Assembly: GCF_030272615.1 (NCBI RefSeq)
Contig: NC_081408.1
Span: 604,801,673 to 604,865,672 of the forward strand
Reading direction: 5' to 3'
DNA: 64,000 nucleotides
DNA from: Cryptomeria japonica
Lineage: Eukaryota; Streptophyta; Pinopsida; Cupressales; Cupressaceae
A model generated the notes under the pieces. That model was not told where the DNA came from. It ran no database searches and saw nothing but the letters and a program-made list of their open reading frames with translations. Positions 43,670 to 55,060 of the stretch are shown piece after piece. Position numbers and translations under genes: made by a program. How positions within the stretch are numbered: position 1 is the stretch's first letter; each line of letters begins with the position of its first letter.

Positions 43670-45140
43670 TGTTGACATGACGATATTGTGTTGTCATTGA
43701 TGTCAATATGCTCAAGAGAGAACCGGTAATATGCTGAAGAGTGAACCGGTAATTTATGATGAAGAGTGAACAGGTTTATTGAAGTTAAGCAACTGGCAAA
43801 GTGAACCGGTAGAATGATGAGAACCGGTATATGTGCTAAAGGTGAAGCAGTTTAATATGGTATGACTACCGGTTGGTAGTCTCAGCTTCAGGGTTTCCGG
43901 TTGAAGTGTTTTGAGCTTGTGTGATTCAACCGATGGCATTGTGTGATGAGTTAGCAGTGAAATGAAGATCAGATCGTGTTGCCATGTCAACCTCATGCGC
44001 GTGAAGGATCTTGCATGAAGGGGATTGATCCTATCTACCTCGGGAATGAGTGAAGTCCTTGTAAATGGTGGAGAACGCGTGATGGGTTATCGCCTCCAAG
44101 AAGCGGTGAAGAACGAACGATGGAGAATGTCTTGAGATCTGTTCAAAACCATTGTATTCAAATGCAAAGTGTTCAATGGTCAGGATTGAACCGACTGAAT
44201 TTCTCAACCTAAATGTTTAGGGTTTAGGGTTTATGTTACCGACCTATCTGTTTCCTATAAGGTCGATGTTGTGTTTCATGTTGAAGTTGTTGGCAAATGT
44301 TATGTGTGTATCTAAGTGCAAAGATACACGATTCTTGCTAGACCATATAATAGGGTTGATACCTGCAGAGTGTGTATGTAGAAGAAAGGAACTAAAGCGG
44401 ATCTGCATTGGCATTGAAGTGCTATTACCAGATCATTGTAATACCTGTTGATCTCTAACCACTTCAACAGTTGGAAAATCCCTTAACAGGGTAGCTTTAA
44501 CCAGCTTGCTGTAAATCCTTTAACAGGGTGACTCAAAGCCATTGGGTTCATGAAATCCTCTAACAAGGTAACCTCTAACAGGTTTTAACCCTTAACCGGG
44601 TATTCTAGCCATCCCTTAACCGGGTGATTCCTAACAGGATTAGTTCTTAACAGAACCTGTTGTAACAGTCTTTAACCGAACAAGGCTCCTAACAGAGTGG
44701 ACTTCTAAAGAGTTCAAAAATGGCTTGTGGGTATTCATCCCCACTGTGGTTTTTCCCAGTTGGGTTTCCACGTGAAAAATAAGTGTGTCATGTGTGATGT
44801 CCTTTTCATGTGATGCTTTGTTGTTTTCTGTCAAATGGTGAATCGTGTTGATCTAGCATGTTATTATATTTTTTATGATAGATTACCTGTTTGCGCACAA
44901 GGATAATGTGGAAATGAGGGTGTAGGTTATGTGGTAAGATAAGTGTTTTTGGTTTGTATCTTTCCCAATCTCATTGTGTTTAACCGGTAGTAATTTGGTT
45001 TATGACTGGTGTTAGTGATTACCAGTCAAGCTCACTGCTTACAATCAAACCGGTTCAAGAAAAGTTTTTATATCTGTATTGATTCACCCCCCCTCTCAGT
45101 ACCGGTTTGGTACTCACTGTTCATCATTGTATTATCAAAC
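43670..45140 (+). repeat. Copia LTR (solo) nested in the Gypsy-like LTR
   Basis: It starts TGTTGACATGACG and has the box TTGTCATTGATGTCAA at 43691-43706. GTGAACCGGTA-type repeats lie at 43720-43840, CCCTTAACCGGG/CCTAACAGG repeats at about 44460-44700 and the hairpin block at 44745-44772. GATTCACCCCCCCTCTCAG is at about 45081-45099. The right end is uncertain within about 20 bp and I could not confirm a target-site duplication. Confidence 0.7.
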
Positions 45141-45309
45141 TTTAGAAGAATAGGGAAATAATTAATTTGTTGTCAAATTAATTATTAGAGTTAATGATAA
45201 AATTAATATAATTTAATTTAATTAATTTCAAGTAGAATAAGCATAATTAAATTATGTAGGAAGACTAAATTAATTAAATGTTTGACTTAATTAATTTTTG
45301 ACGTCTACA

Positions 45310-45514
45310 TCTGGTTCTTTCGTCCATCTAAATCCATTTGGTTGCTCAATGTAAATTCTTCTTCTAGATCTCCATTCAAAAATGTTGATTTGACATCCAT
45401 TTAATAAATTTTAAAGTTTTTGTAAGAAGAAAATGCAAGAAACATATGAATAGATTCCATCCTTGCTACTAGAGAAAAAGTTTCTTGAAATTCTATGCAT
45501 TCCACCTGAGAGTA
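45310..45514 (-). pseudogene. Copia reverse transcriptase fragment, left side of the chromovirus
   Basis: Minus-strand translation gives YSQVECIEFQETFSLVARME, then FKIY, a stop, and MDVKSTFLNGDLEEE, an RT segment upstream of the active site. The 159 bp at 45356-45514 recur at 54025-54183 on the other side of the Gypsy. It lacks the stop that interrupts QETF in the right copy but shares the stop after KIY. Confidence 0.8.
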
Positions 45515-47363
45515 TGTAATGTCCCCTTCTTGATGGTGTTGTTAGGGGTTTCAAACGTTGGTGAGGCGAGAAATTACTATTTTTAGTAAGTTAGGGGTTG
45601 GTTGTTTGGATGATGTTGTCCTACTAAGCTTTCCATGCTCTGTCACTGGGTACGAAGATCATGTTTTTCGGAGCAGTAATTCATGACTTACTATTTTTAG
45701 TAAGTGGTAGTATGGAGTATTTCTATATTTGGCAGTGGACACGGTCCTAGTCCTGCAAGAGTTCTATGGTGTTCTTTACTCCGCTTCATCCTGGTTTTTG
45801 TTAATGATCAGTATGGGAGTCATAAGTAGTTTAATTAAATATTATTTCCTTGTCAAAGATTTAATATTTGCAGTTACTGATTAAATCTTGAGGATGACTT
45901 AGGGAAAAATAATTAATTGATATCCATGTGTTATTTCCTAAGTCAAAAAGCGAATTTGTTGGTGGAAATTTAGGAGGATTAAACATCTCTTGTTTAATGT
46001 TTTAATATTGCAAAAAGATGCCACCATAAGGCAAAGTTCGAACTTGCCTAGGAAAAGGTAAGTGGGCGCAATGTTGGTGGATACATGAGGCGAAATGAAA
46101 GTGAATTTGACTAGAGTTTGGGCGTCATTTGCATTTGCATTTGGGGAGGCGTGAAGTTATAAATATGAGCCTTGGTCTCTCATTTTGGATCTTAAAAATT
46201 TGCATTGTTATGTTGCCGGATTGGTGTATGAACTTTGAAGCTTTGGAGTGTGGCTCCCTAGTGTTTTCTGGTTTTGTGCTTGAGATATAGTACCTAACTG
46301 TGTGATGTAATCTATGATACTTTCATTGCATATTTCAGTGTTTTTGGAGTTTGGAGTGATTTTTGGAGTTGCTAGTTTCCTTGTGGCTGAAGTACATTTT
46401 TTATCACACCTCTCTGCCTGAGTGATTGATCTTTCTGGGTATTGGTTCAATCTTCCTTCTTTCTATTGGTGATACATCTTGTAAGTTTGTGGCACTTTTC
46501 TCTGAGTATTGAATTTAATAATGAAAATCGAAATATCTAGCTAGGCGTGGGTTTTAGAGGGTGCATTGGGATGCATGCAAAGTAATTTGTGGTGTTTTTG
46601 TAGCTTCCTTTTGATTTGTCTTAGTTTTTGTTGGTCTAGTGTTGGTTTGGGAGTGATTTGGGGTGAATTGAGTGAGATTTGAGTGAGATATGAGTAATTT
46701 ATTGAGTTTATGGGTTATTGGTTATGCATTTCCAGCCTGCTATTTTTTATGTTGAAAGAGTTTCATGATCATTATCTCTTATGTTCAACAATATTCTTCT
46801 ACTCTCACTTTCCTTTTTTATTGCAAGGTTAAGTAGTAGTACTACTAACCCATTCTGGATTGTAATCTCATATCCCGCTGAAAAGTGGAAGAGGTTGGCT
46901 TGCCACCTACATGTGATAATTTGTAATTCAGTCCTCGCGCTACATAAGAGGTCGAGTGATGTTGGTTGTAATGGTCCTCCTGCTGCATAAGCGGTTGAGT
47001 TGAGTAATTTGTAATTCAGTCCTCCAACTAAAATATTGCGGTAGAGTGATTTGTGTCTGCAGTATTGTTCTCTTGGCTAGTTCACCGCCAAGTTCCTTGC
47101 TTTCCCGTTGGATAAGCAGAAGGGGTTGGCTTGTTGCCCAGTATTATATTTGCTTTGTCATTTCCAGCAGATTAGTGAGCTAATGAACCCCTTATCACTG
47201 TATCCTCTCACATTCCCACATTGGGCACTTGGTGATGAGAAAGTGGAAGGGTTGCAATTTCAGCAAGGTTTAAGATTATATTTTCTAATCTTAACAGGTT
47301 ATGTGTTTGTTGGTAATTCTTATTGCACTTAAAAAAAAAAAAAAAATTATCTGGGATATTACA
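45515..47363 (+). repeat. 5' LTR of the chromovirus (1849 bp)
   Basis: It starts TGTAATGTCCCCTTC and ends GGATATTACA after an A-run of about 17. Relative to the 3' LTR it has about 85 extra bases at 45868-45955 and lacks about 60 bases near 45545. A TTACTATTTTTAGTAAGT repeat occurs twice (about 45573 and 45688). Confidence 0.9.
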
Positions 47364-47364
47364 G

Positions 47365-47376
47365 TGGTATCAGAGT
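47365..47376 (+). other. Primer binding site (tRNA-Met type)
   Basis: TGGTATCAGAGT lies one base after the LTR end; only the last base differs from the standard initiator tRNA-Met site. Confidence 0.9.
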
Positions 47377-47422
47377 TGGTTTTCATGCCAGCCTGTGAGT
47401 TTCAGAGGGCTCAAAATTCTCC

Positions 47423-48765
47423 ATGAGTGACAGAGACGTCTGTTACTACACTAGAGAACAGAAGAGACAACAGTTTCAGATTCCTGTAGTGCCGGAGGAA
47501 GATACCTTTTCAGAGGTATTGAGAAATAGAGGGAAGGAATTGGATTCTGCAGATTCAGTGGATTCAATGGCAGATAAGGCTATAGAATAGAATGAGGCAC
47601 TTGATAAGAAGGTTCAGAGACAATTCAATGCCATGATGAGCATGATGTCTCAATTGCTTGTCAAACTTAACCAGAATGTTGTCGGGACCCCTAACCAACC
47701 CAACAATGGACTGGAAGCCAACACTTCTAATGCTCCTATAGGAAATGGAAATAGGAGTAACAACGGGAGCAACAGTGGAGGTTCAGCCCCAAGACCTCTA
47801 CAACCTGTATTCCTACCAAGAGAAGCATAACAAGCTGAAATGGAGATACCTACAGCTGATGAAATAAAGGACAACTATATGGAGTATGCTTCTCTCCCTG
47901 GAGAGATCTGAGATATCCTCACTTTGGATCAATTCATGAATCAGAAAATAAAGCAAGGAAGGAGGAATGACAACAGATTTGCTACCCCAAGAGATTATCA
48001 ACAAGCTCTTGGAAGAGTGACTTTGGCACATTTTGATGGGAGCACTAAGAGAACAACTAGAGCATGGGTGCAAAAGTTGGACAGTTACTTGTCCTTGAGG
48101 CCTATGCTTGAAGAAGACACCATCAAGTTCACTACCTTGCACTTGGATGGAGTGGTCCATGAATGGTGGCACCATGGGTTGGTCACCTTTGGTCATAACT
48201 TGATCACAACATATGTTGATTTCACCAACAAGCTGATTGAGAGGTTTGACACCAAGGATCCAGAGGTGAAATTTAGAGAACTTTTTGAACTCAAACAACA
48301 AGGTTGATTGGACACTTATGTAATTGAATTCCAAAATCTATCAGTTATGGTAAGTAGCATCTCTGAGAAGCGGTTAGTTCTCCTTTTCACTGAAGGACTT
48401 GAGGAACCTTTGAAAAGTTGGGTTAATGCATTTGATCCACCCACCTTGGCAGAAGCTATTAAGAAATCTCAAAGCATGGAGTTGGCTGCCCCAAGGAACA
48501 AAATTCAGTCCAAGCCTTTCCCTTTCTGAAAGGATAAGAAGAAATTTACAAATCAGACCAAGAGGTTTCCCTCGTGAATGGATGATGAGCTCCATCAAGA
48601 GCTTCGAAGGAATAATCTTTGCTATTATTATAGAGAACCTTGGGCCCCAAGACATAAGTGTCATGGGAAGGGCGATTTGCATCAAATGGAGTGTTATTCT
48701 ATGGATGGATCAGATTCTAAAATTTTAGAATAGCAAATTGAAATTGAGGACAACGAGTATGAAGA
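47423..48765 (+). pseudogene. Gypsy gag (five or more stops)
   Basis: The frame opens at ATG 47423 (MSDRDVCYYTREQKRQQF) and stays in register to about 48730 through stops at 47588, 47828, 47909, 48304 and 48527. The retrotransposon gag core is clear: LAHFDGSTKRTTRAWVQKLD, FTTLHLDGVVHEWWHHGLV and ELFELKQQG. The C-terminal zinc knuckle is damaged (CYYYREPWAPRHKCHGKG, first CxxC lost). An Asn/Gly/Ser-rich linker lies at 47690-47800. The single register shows decay mainly by substitution. Confidence 0.87.
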
Positions 48766-49455
48766 GGCTCCTGAAGGGCCTGAAATTGAGTCAGAAGATA
48801 GAGGAGTGGTTGCTCAACTCTCGAGCATTCACAAGAATGAGTCCTTTAGAGTTTGGGGTGTGATAGGAGAGAATCGTGTCATTTCTCTCATTGGCAAAGG
48901 TGGGACTCATAATTTCATTGATAAGAGGATTGTTGCAAAGAGGGGGCTAGTGGCAGAGGAAGTAGAAGGATTCAAAGTCAGATGGCTCCACTATATCTTG
49001 CAACCGGATGATTTCCAACATGTCTCTGAATTTGGGAAATCATGAAATTAGAGATGATTTATTTGTGGTTAGCATTGGTGGGACTAATGATGCAGTCCTT
49101 GGGATTCAATGGTTGAGATCTCTTGGTGAGATTACATTAAGATTGCAAACCATGGAGCTGAAATTCATTTCTGAAGGGAAGAAGGTAGTATTAAGAGGAA
49201 TGTCGAATGGTGGACTTAGAGTTGTATCTTTGAAAAGGATGGAGAGGTTGATCCCCCATAACCAGGTGGAGTGAGAAACAAAGTGTTTGATAATTCCATC
49301 AAATCCATTGGTAGACAAGGGCAACTATTCCACAGACATTCAAGCATTGATCACGGACAGAACTAAGGTCATGGTTATGCCCTCCGAACCACTAAAAGAA
49401 AATCAGAGCTATCCTAAAGATATTCAGGCCTTGCTAACCGAGAGGATTAAGGTGT
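48766..49455 (+). pseudogene. Gypsy aspartic protease region (active-site aspartate lost)
   Basis: The frame VVAQLSSIHKNESFRVWG leads to GKGGTHNFIDKR where active proteases of this group read DSGATHNFI, so the catalytic Asp is Gly. A frameshift near 49020 follows, then VVSIGGTNDAVLGIQWLRSL and LRLQTMELKFISEGKKVVLR, the normal second half. The region to 49455 is the linker to RT. Confidence 0.82.
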
Positions 49456-50770
49456 TTGAGAACCCACCTCCTAGTAGACCTTGAGAGAGGTGCAATACAC
49501 ATCATTGAGCTTGAAGAAGGAGCTAAACCGGTTATGACTACTTACTGGTATCCCAAGAAGCAAAAGGATGAGATTGAGAAAGTAATTCAGGAGTTGCTTG
49601 ACATGGGTTACATACGACCAAGAAAAATCCCCTTTGCTTCAGTTGTTGTTTTGGTGAAAAAGAAGGATGGGACCATGCACATGTGTGTGGATTACCGGGC
49701 CTTGAATCAGAAAACTATTAAGAATCAGTATCCTATTCTGAGAATTGATGAGCTCATAGATGAGCTACATGGTACAATGTTCTTTTCTAAGATTGACCTC
49801 AGGTCAAGGTATCATCAGATTAGGATGAGAGCTTCAGATGTGGAGGAGACCGCTTTTAGATGCCACTTTGGGCATGTTGAGTTCCTAATTATGCCTTTTT
49901 GGCTTGACGAATGCACCTGCCACATTTCATTCATGCATGAACAAAATATTCTAGAAACAACTGAGGAAGTTCATACTAATATTCTTTGATGACATACTCA
50001 TATTCACCAAATCTTGGAAGGAGCACTTACAACACGTGGAAGAAGTGTTAAGCATACTGGATCTGAATCCCTGTTTGCCAAGGAGTCCAAATGTGAATTT
50101 AGAATGGAATAATTTCTCTACCTTGGTCACATTATCAGCGCAGGTGGTATGAAGGTAGACCCTGAAAAGATTAGAGCCATCATTGATTGGCCTCCTCCTG
50201 AAAACATAACACACTTGAAGGGATTCTTGGGTCTGTGTGGCTTTTATCGGAGGTTTGTGAAGGGATACTCTCAGTTGGCCGCCCCCCTCATAGATCTTAC
50301 AAGGAAAGGAGCTTTGGAATTGTTTGAAAAGGCACACACAGATTTTGATCAGTTTAAGGGGATCATGAGTTCCTTCCTTGTTTTGGCTTTACCCAATTTC
50401 ACCAAACCTTTTGAACTGCAGTGTGATGCCTCTGGAGAAGGTGTTGGTGCAGTCCTCATGCAGGATAAGCATCCTATAGTCTTCAAGAGTAGGAAGTTGA
50501 GAGGACCTGAAAAGCTGTATTCTATATATGACAAGGAAATGCTTGCCATAATGCATGCCCTTGCAAAGTTCAGGTAGTACCTTGTGGGGAGTAAGTTCAT
50601 TGTTAAAACTAATCATAAGTCTTAAACATTTCATGCATCAGAAAGACTTGAATGAAAGGTGGCAGAAGTGGGTGAGTAAGCTACATGATTACAACTTTGA
50701 TATTGAGTATGTCAAGGGGAAGAACAACATTGTGGTTGATTCCTTGTCCAGAAGGACCCATTTGAGCTAA
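49456..50770 (+). pseudogene. Gypsy reverse transcriptase and RNase H (frameshifts)
   Basis: RT motifs in order are [55 protein letters not shown] and [18 protein letters not shown] frameshift at about 49905 is followed by [16 protein letters not shown] and the catalytic box FFDDIL (about 49980). The thumb resumes at about 50113 ([20 protein letters not shown]). RNase H follows with [30 protein letters not shown], a stop at 50575, then a shifted end FDIEYVKGKNNIVVDSLSRR. The catalytic pair DD is intact although the frame is not. Confidence 0.9.
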
Positions 50771-52249
50771 TTGTGTGAGCTTACTGTTGATTGGAGGGAG
50801 TTGTTGTTTGTTGATTATACCAAAAATAAGTTTGTAACCAACATTATAGAAGGTACTTTTCATGATGAAAGGTACAAATTAGTTTTGGGGTTGATTCTAT
50901 ACAAAGGGAGGATCTTCATTGTGGTTGAATCTAAGCTGAAGGAGAAGATTTTGAAGAGTTTCCATGATATTCCCCTTGCTAGTCACCAAGGTTACTTCAA
51001 AACATACAAGCAGATCCGGGAGAGATTTTCTTGGAAGGGACTTAAAAATGTTGTCTTGAAGTACATCAAGGAGTGTCACACATGCCAGAGAAACAAAGAT
51101 GAGCACACTTTGCTAGCTGGTTTGTTAGCACCCTTGCCCATTCCTGATAAAAAATGGGAAAGTATATCCATGGACTTCATCACTAGGTTGCCACGGGCTC
51201 CAGGGAAGGATAGTATTTATGTGGTGGTGGATAGACTAACTAAGTTTGCTCACTTTTTCGCCATCACCAGATCTTTTACTACAGCTCAAGTTGTTGAAGT
51301 GTTCTTTCGAGAGGTGTTCAGGTTACATAGGTTACCGAAGAACATTGTGAGTGATAGGGACACAAAGTTCCTAAGTGCTTTTTGGCAGGAGATTTTTAGA
51401 ACATGTGGTGTTGTGCTCACTCCAAGAACAATTTATCACCCACAAACTAATGGGCAGACCAAGATAGTGAATAAGTGGTTGGAAGGATATCTTAGAAACT
51501 ATGTCTCAGAGCAGCATAATATATGGGTGAGATGACTTTACCTAGGAGAGTATTGCTACAATTCCTCCTATCACATGTCCATCCAGATGTCACCATTCAT
51601 GGCACTATATGGTTATGAAGCTCCTAGCTTCGCTGACTTAATATTTGGTGATAGAAGAACCCCTCAGGCAAAGGATATGATGCGAAAAAGTCAAGATATT
51701 CTGAGGATTCTGAGGGACAATCTCCAGCATGCACATAATCAGTAGAAGTTGTATGTTGATCAGCAACGAATTGAGCGCACCTTTGAGGTGGGAGACATGG
51801 TTTATTTGAGGCTCCAACCTTACAAACAGTCTACTCTCAAGAAGAGTGGAGTTGAGAAATTGAAGTCATGATTCTATGGGACTTTAAGAGCCAACAAGAG
51901 GATTGGAGAAGTGGCGTATGAGTTGGAATTACTGGCAAGCAACAGGATTCATAATGTATTTCATATGTCTCGACTTAAGAAGGCTCTGAGACACAATGTT
52001 GTTGCTTCAGCTGAGTTAGCCTTGTTTGATGAGGAGGGAGAGCTAGTTTTGGTTCCTGGAGCTATCCTTGATTTTAGGGAATGTTCTTTGAGGAGAAGGG
52101 TGATCAAGGAATACTTGATCAAATGGAAAAATTTGCCAACAGAGGATGCTACATGGGGAAATGAGGAGATTTTACTACATCTAGCCTTACAGTTTCTTGA
52201 GAACAAGCAATTTTGGGGAGGGCGGACTGTAATGTCCCCTTCTCGATGA
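50771..52249 (+). pseudogene. Gypsy integrase with chromodomain-like C-terminus (catalytic Glu changed)
   Basis: An open stretch of 254 residues (50774-51535) contains the HHCC zinc region (ASHQGYFKTYKQIRERF, KECHTCQRNKDEH) and the core with aspartates in SMDFITRLP and VSDRDTKF. The glutamate expected 36 residues further, in NGQTE, is Lys (codon 51461-51463). After stops at 51533, 51743 and 51868 come the GPY/F-like part (FEVGDMVYLRLQPYKQ, NRIHNVFHMSRLKKAL) and a chromodomain-like segment (about 52055-52180, IKEYLIKWKNLPTEDATW). Chromodomains target insertion by reading histone marks. Confidence 0.88.
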
Positions 52250-54021
52250 TGTGCTTTAAGTGGTTCATTGGCCTATTCTTGAGATGTGTAGGCTATGTGG
52301 AATGAAGAATTAGGGTTTCAAACATTGGTGAGGCAAGAACTTACTATTTTTAGTAAGTTAGGAGTTGGTAGTTTGGATGATGTTGTCCTACTAAGCTTTC
52401 CATGCTCTGTCACTGGGTGCGAAGATCATGCTTTTCGAAGAAATAATTCATGACTTGTTATTTTTAGTAACTGGCAGTATGGAATACTTCTATTTTTGGT
52501 AGTGGATAGGGTCCTGGTCCTGCAGTAGTTCTATGGTCTTCTTTACTTCGCTTCATCCTGGTTTCTGTTAATGATCAGTATGGGAGTCATAAGTAATTTA
52601 ATTAAATATTATTTCCTTGTCAGAGGTTTAATATTTGTTGGTGGCAATTTAGGAGGATTAAACATCTCTTGTTTAATGTTTTCATATTGCAAAAAGATGC
52701 CACCATAAGGCAAAGTTCAAACTTGCCTAGGAAAAGGTAAGTGGGCGCCATGTTGGTGGAGACATGAGGCGAAATGAAAGTGAATTTGAGTGGAGTTTGG
52801 GTTCCATTTGCATTTGCATTTGGGGATGCGTGAAGTTATAAATATGAGCCTTGGGCTCTCATTTTGGATCTTAAAAATTTACATCGTTATGCTGCCAGAT
52901 TGGTGTATGAACTTTGAAGCTTTGGAGTGCGGCTCCCTAGAGTTTTCCAGTTTCATACTTGAGATATAGTACCTAGCTGTGTGTTGTAATCTATGATACT
53001 TTCATTGCATATTTTAGTGTTTTTGGAGTTTGGAGTGATTTCTGAAGTTGTTGGTTTCCCTATGGCAGAAGCACATTTTTTATCACACCTCTCTGCTTGA
53101 GTGATTGATAATTCTGGGTACTGGTTCAATCTTCCTTCTTTCTATTGGCGATACATCTTGTAAATTTGTGGCACTTTTCTCTGAGTATTGAATTTAATAA
53201 TGCAAATCAAAATATCTAGCTAAGCGTGGGTTTTAGAGGGTGCATTGGGATGCGTGCAAAGTAATTTGTGGTGTTTTTTGTAGCTTCATTTTGGTTTGTT
53301 TTAGTTACTTCTGGTCTAGTGTTGGTTTGAGAGTGATTTGGGGTGAAGTAAGTGAGATTTGAGTGATTTAGTGAGTTTATGGGTTGTTGGTTATGCATTT
53401 CCAACCTGCTCTCTTTTGTTGAAAGAGTTTCATGATCATTATCTCTTATGTTCAACAATATTCTTCTACTCTCACTTTCCTTTTTATTGTAAGGTTAATT
53501 AGTAGTACTACTAACCCATTTTGGATTGTAATCTCCTATCCCGCTAAAAAGTGGAAGAGGCAAGATTGCCGCCTACATCTGATAATTTGTAATTCAGTCC
53601 TCCCGCTGCATAAGCGGTCGAGTGATGTTGGTTGTAATGGTCCTCCCACTGCATAAGTAGTTGAGTTGAGTAATTTGTAATTCAGTCCTCCCACTGAAAT
53701 ATTGCAGTAGAGTGATTTTTGTCTGCAGTATTGTTCTCTTAGCTGGTTCACCGCCAAGTTCCTTGCTTTCCTGCTGGATAAGTGGAAGGGCTTGGCTTGC
53801 CGCCCAGTATTGTATTTGCTTTGTCATCAGATTAGTGAGCTAATGAACCCCTTATCACCGTATGCTCTCACCTTCCCACATTGGGCACTTGGTGATCAAA
53901 AAGTGGAAGGGTTGCAATTTCAGCAAGGTTTGAGATTATATTTTCTAACCTTAATGGGTTATGTGTTTGTTGGTAATTCTTATTGCACTTAAACAACAAA
54001 AAAATTATCTGGGATATTACA
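52228..54021 (+). repeat. 3' LTR of the chromovirus (1794 bp)
   Basis: It starts TGTAATGTCCCCTTC 17 bases after the main purine run and ends GGATATTACA. It overlaps the last codons of the integrase frame, as is common in chromoviruses. Confidence 0.9.
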
Positions 54022-54420
54022 GACTTCTTCTTCTAGATCTCCGTTCAAAAATGTTGATTTGATATCCATCTAATAAATTTTAAAGTTATTGTAAGAAGAA
54101 AATGCAAGAAATATATGAATAGATTCCATCCTTGCTACCAGAGCAAAAGTTTATTCAAAGTCTATGCATTCCACCTGAGAGTATCCTTTACATGCTAGTA
54201 TCACTTTGTTCCTTTTAACTTGTCCTTGCTCATTTACCTTTTTCTTGAACACCCATTTAGTTCCTATCACATTCTTGTCCACTAGTCTTTGTACCAATTC
54301 CCAAGTCTTGTTCTTTTGAATCTGATTTAGTTCTTCTTCCATAACTTTTACCCAACTCTCATCTTTACTAGTTTCTTCGTGAGTCTTCAACTCGGTCATT
54401 AATAGAAAATAGTAATTAGC
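54022..54420 (-). pseudogene. Copia reverse transcriptase N-terminal part
   Basis: Minus-strand reading: KDESWVKVMEEELNQIQKNK, TWELVQRLVDKNVIGTKWVF, KKKVNEQGQVKRNKV, then past 54151 in another frame YSQVECIDFE, a stop, TFALVARME, FKIY, a stop and MDIKSTFLNGDLEEEV, ending at the Gypsy LTR. This is the first quarter of RT. The active site would lie beyond the Gypsy but is not present at 45310 either, because the fragment there also ends too early. Confidence 0.82.
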
Positions 54421-55060
54421 CTATTCTTGAGGTTCTACAATGTTTCTCTTTGTTTGTACACCTTTTGTGTTGTCTCCAATTTTTTGATTTTCTGAATGAT
54501 GCTTCTGAACATATTTAGTAGGAAGTTTTGTTGAGTCTTCTTCTTCTTCTTCATTTTCTTCCTTCTTGTTGTTCTCTTCTAGATTGCTTGTCTTCTCTAT
54601 AATTGTTGGAATAATCTCAACCTTCTATGCTAGAAAACATTTATTTTCTCTCTTATCCTTTATGTAATATACATTCCCACCTATTCTAACACCTTCTACA
54701 ATCCTTTTACCAATATTTTTTATTATGATCACACATCTGATGCTATTGAACAAAACTTCATAACCTTTTCTACACATCTGACTAACACTTAACCCACTAT
54801 GTCTTATTCCTACAACATAATAAACATCATCTTTTTTATTTTTACCATCAATAGGAACACTTCCAATACCTCATTGCTCCATATTCTCTGACAAATTTCA
54901 CTAATCTACCATCATAGTTATTGAGATTAATAAACTTGTCCTTATCACTAGTCATATGATTTGAACATCCGGTGTCAATAATCCATGTACTTGGTTCTAT
55001 CTTAGCATGCAATGCAGTCTTGACTATCTTCTCTTCTTCCTCTTTCTCTAAAGCATTATC
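54421..55060 (-). pseudogene. Copia protease joined to the post-integrase linker (integrase deleted)
   Basis: Read on the minus strand, the protease region (HMTSDKDKFINLNNYDG, about 54960-54900) and the start of the GAG-pre region (GGNVYYIKDKRENKCFLA, about 54700-54630) are followed at once by the acidic linker that normally lies after integrase (NNKKEENEEEEEDSTKLPTK, about 54580-54520). About 450 residues, including the zinc region and the whole DDE core, are gone. Several stops lie between. Confidence 0.75.

Larger units (their letters stand above)
40651..45309 (-). repeat. Candidate long Gypsy-like LTR (minus strand), with nested LTR and minisatellite
   Basis: On the minus strand the block begins TGTAGACGTCAAAAATTAAT at 45309 and ends AAAATCCCACA at 40651, before a primer-site-like sequence. 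Removing the nested Copia LTR (43670-45140) leaves about 3.2 kb. It is AT-rich (long TTAATTAATTA runs at about 42000-42060 and 45150-45300) and non-coding. Its right edge sits in Copia reverse transcriptase sequence, showing it inserted there. Without a second copy the LTR status is inference. Confidence 0.4.
45515..54021 (+). mobile_element. Full-length Ty3/Gypsy chromovirus-type retrotransposon (inactive)
   Basis: The element is 8507 bp: 5' LTR (45515-47363), primer site (47365), gag, protease, RT, RNase H, integrase, chromodomain-like C-terminus, purine tract (TTTTGGGGAGGG, about 52211) and 3' LTR (52228-54021). RT-RNase H before integrase and the C-terminal chromodomain-like region indicate a chromovirus. 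Stops, frameshifts, a lost protease aspartate and a lost integrase glutamate make it dead. The LTRs differ by two large indels as well as substitutions, and there is no matching pentamer duplication (GAGTA and GACTT). Confidence 0.92.

Noticed and set aside
44211-44235. TTTAGGGTTTAGGGTTTA telomere-like motif
   Set aside because: Only about two and a half units inside a Copia LTR; not a telomeric array.
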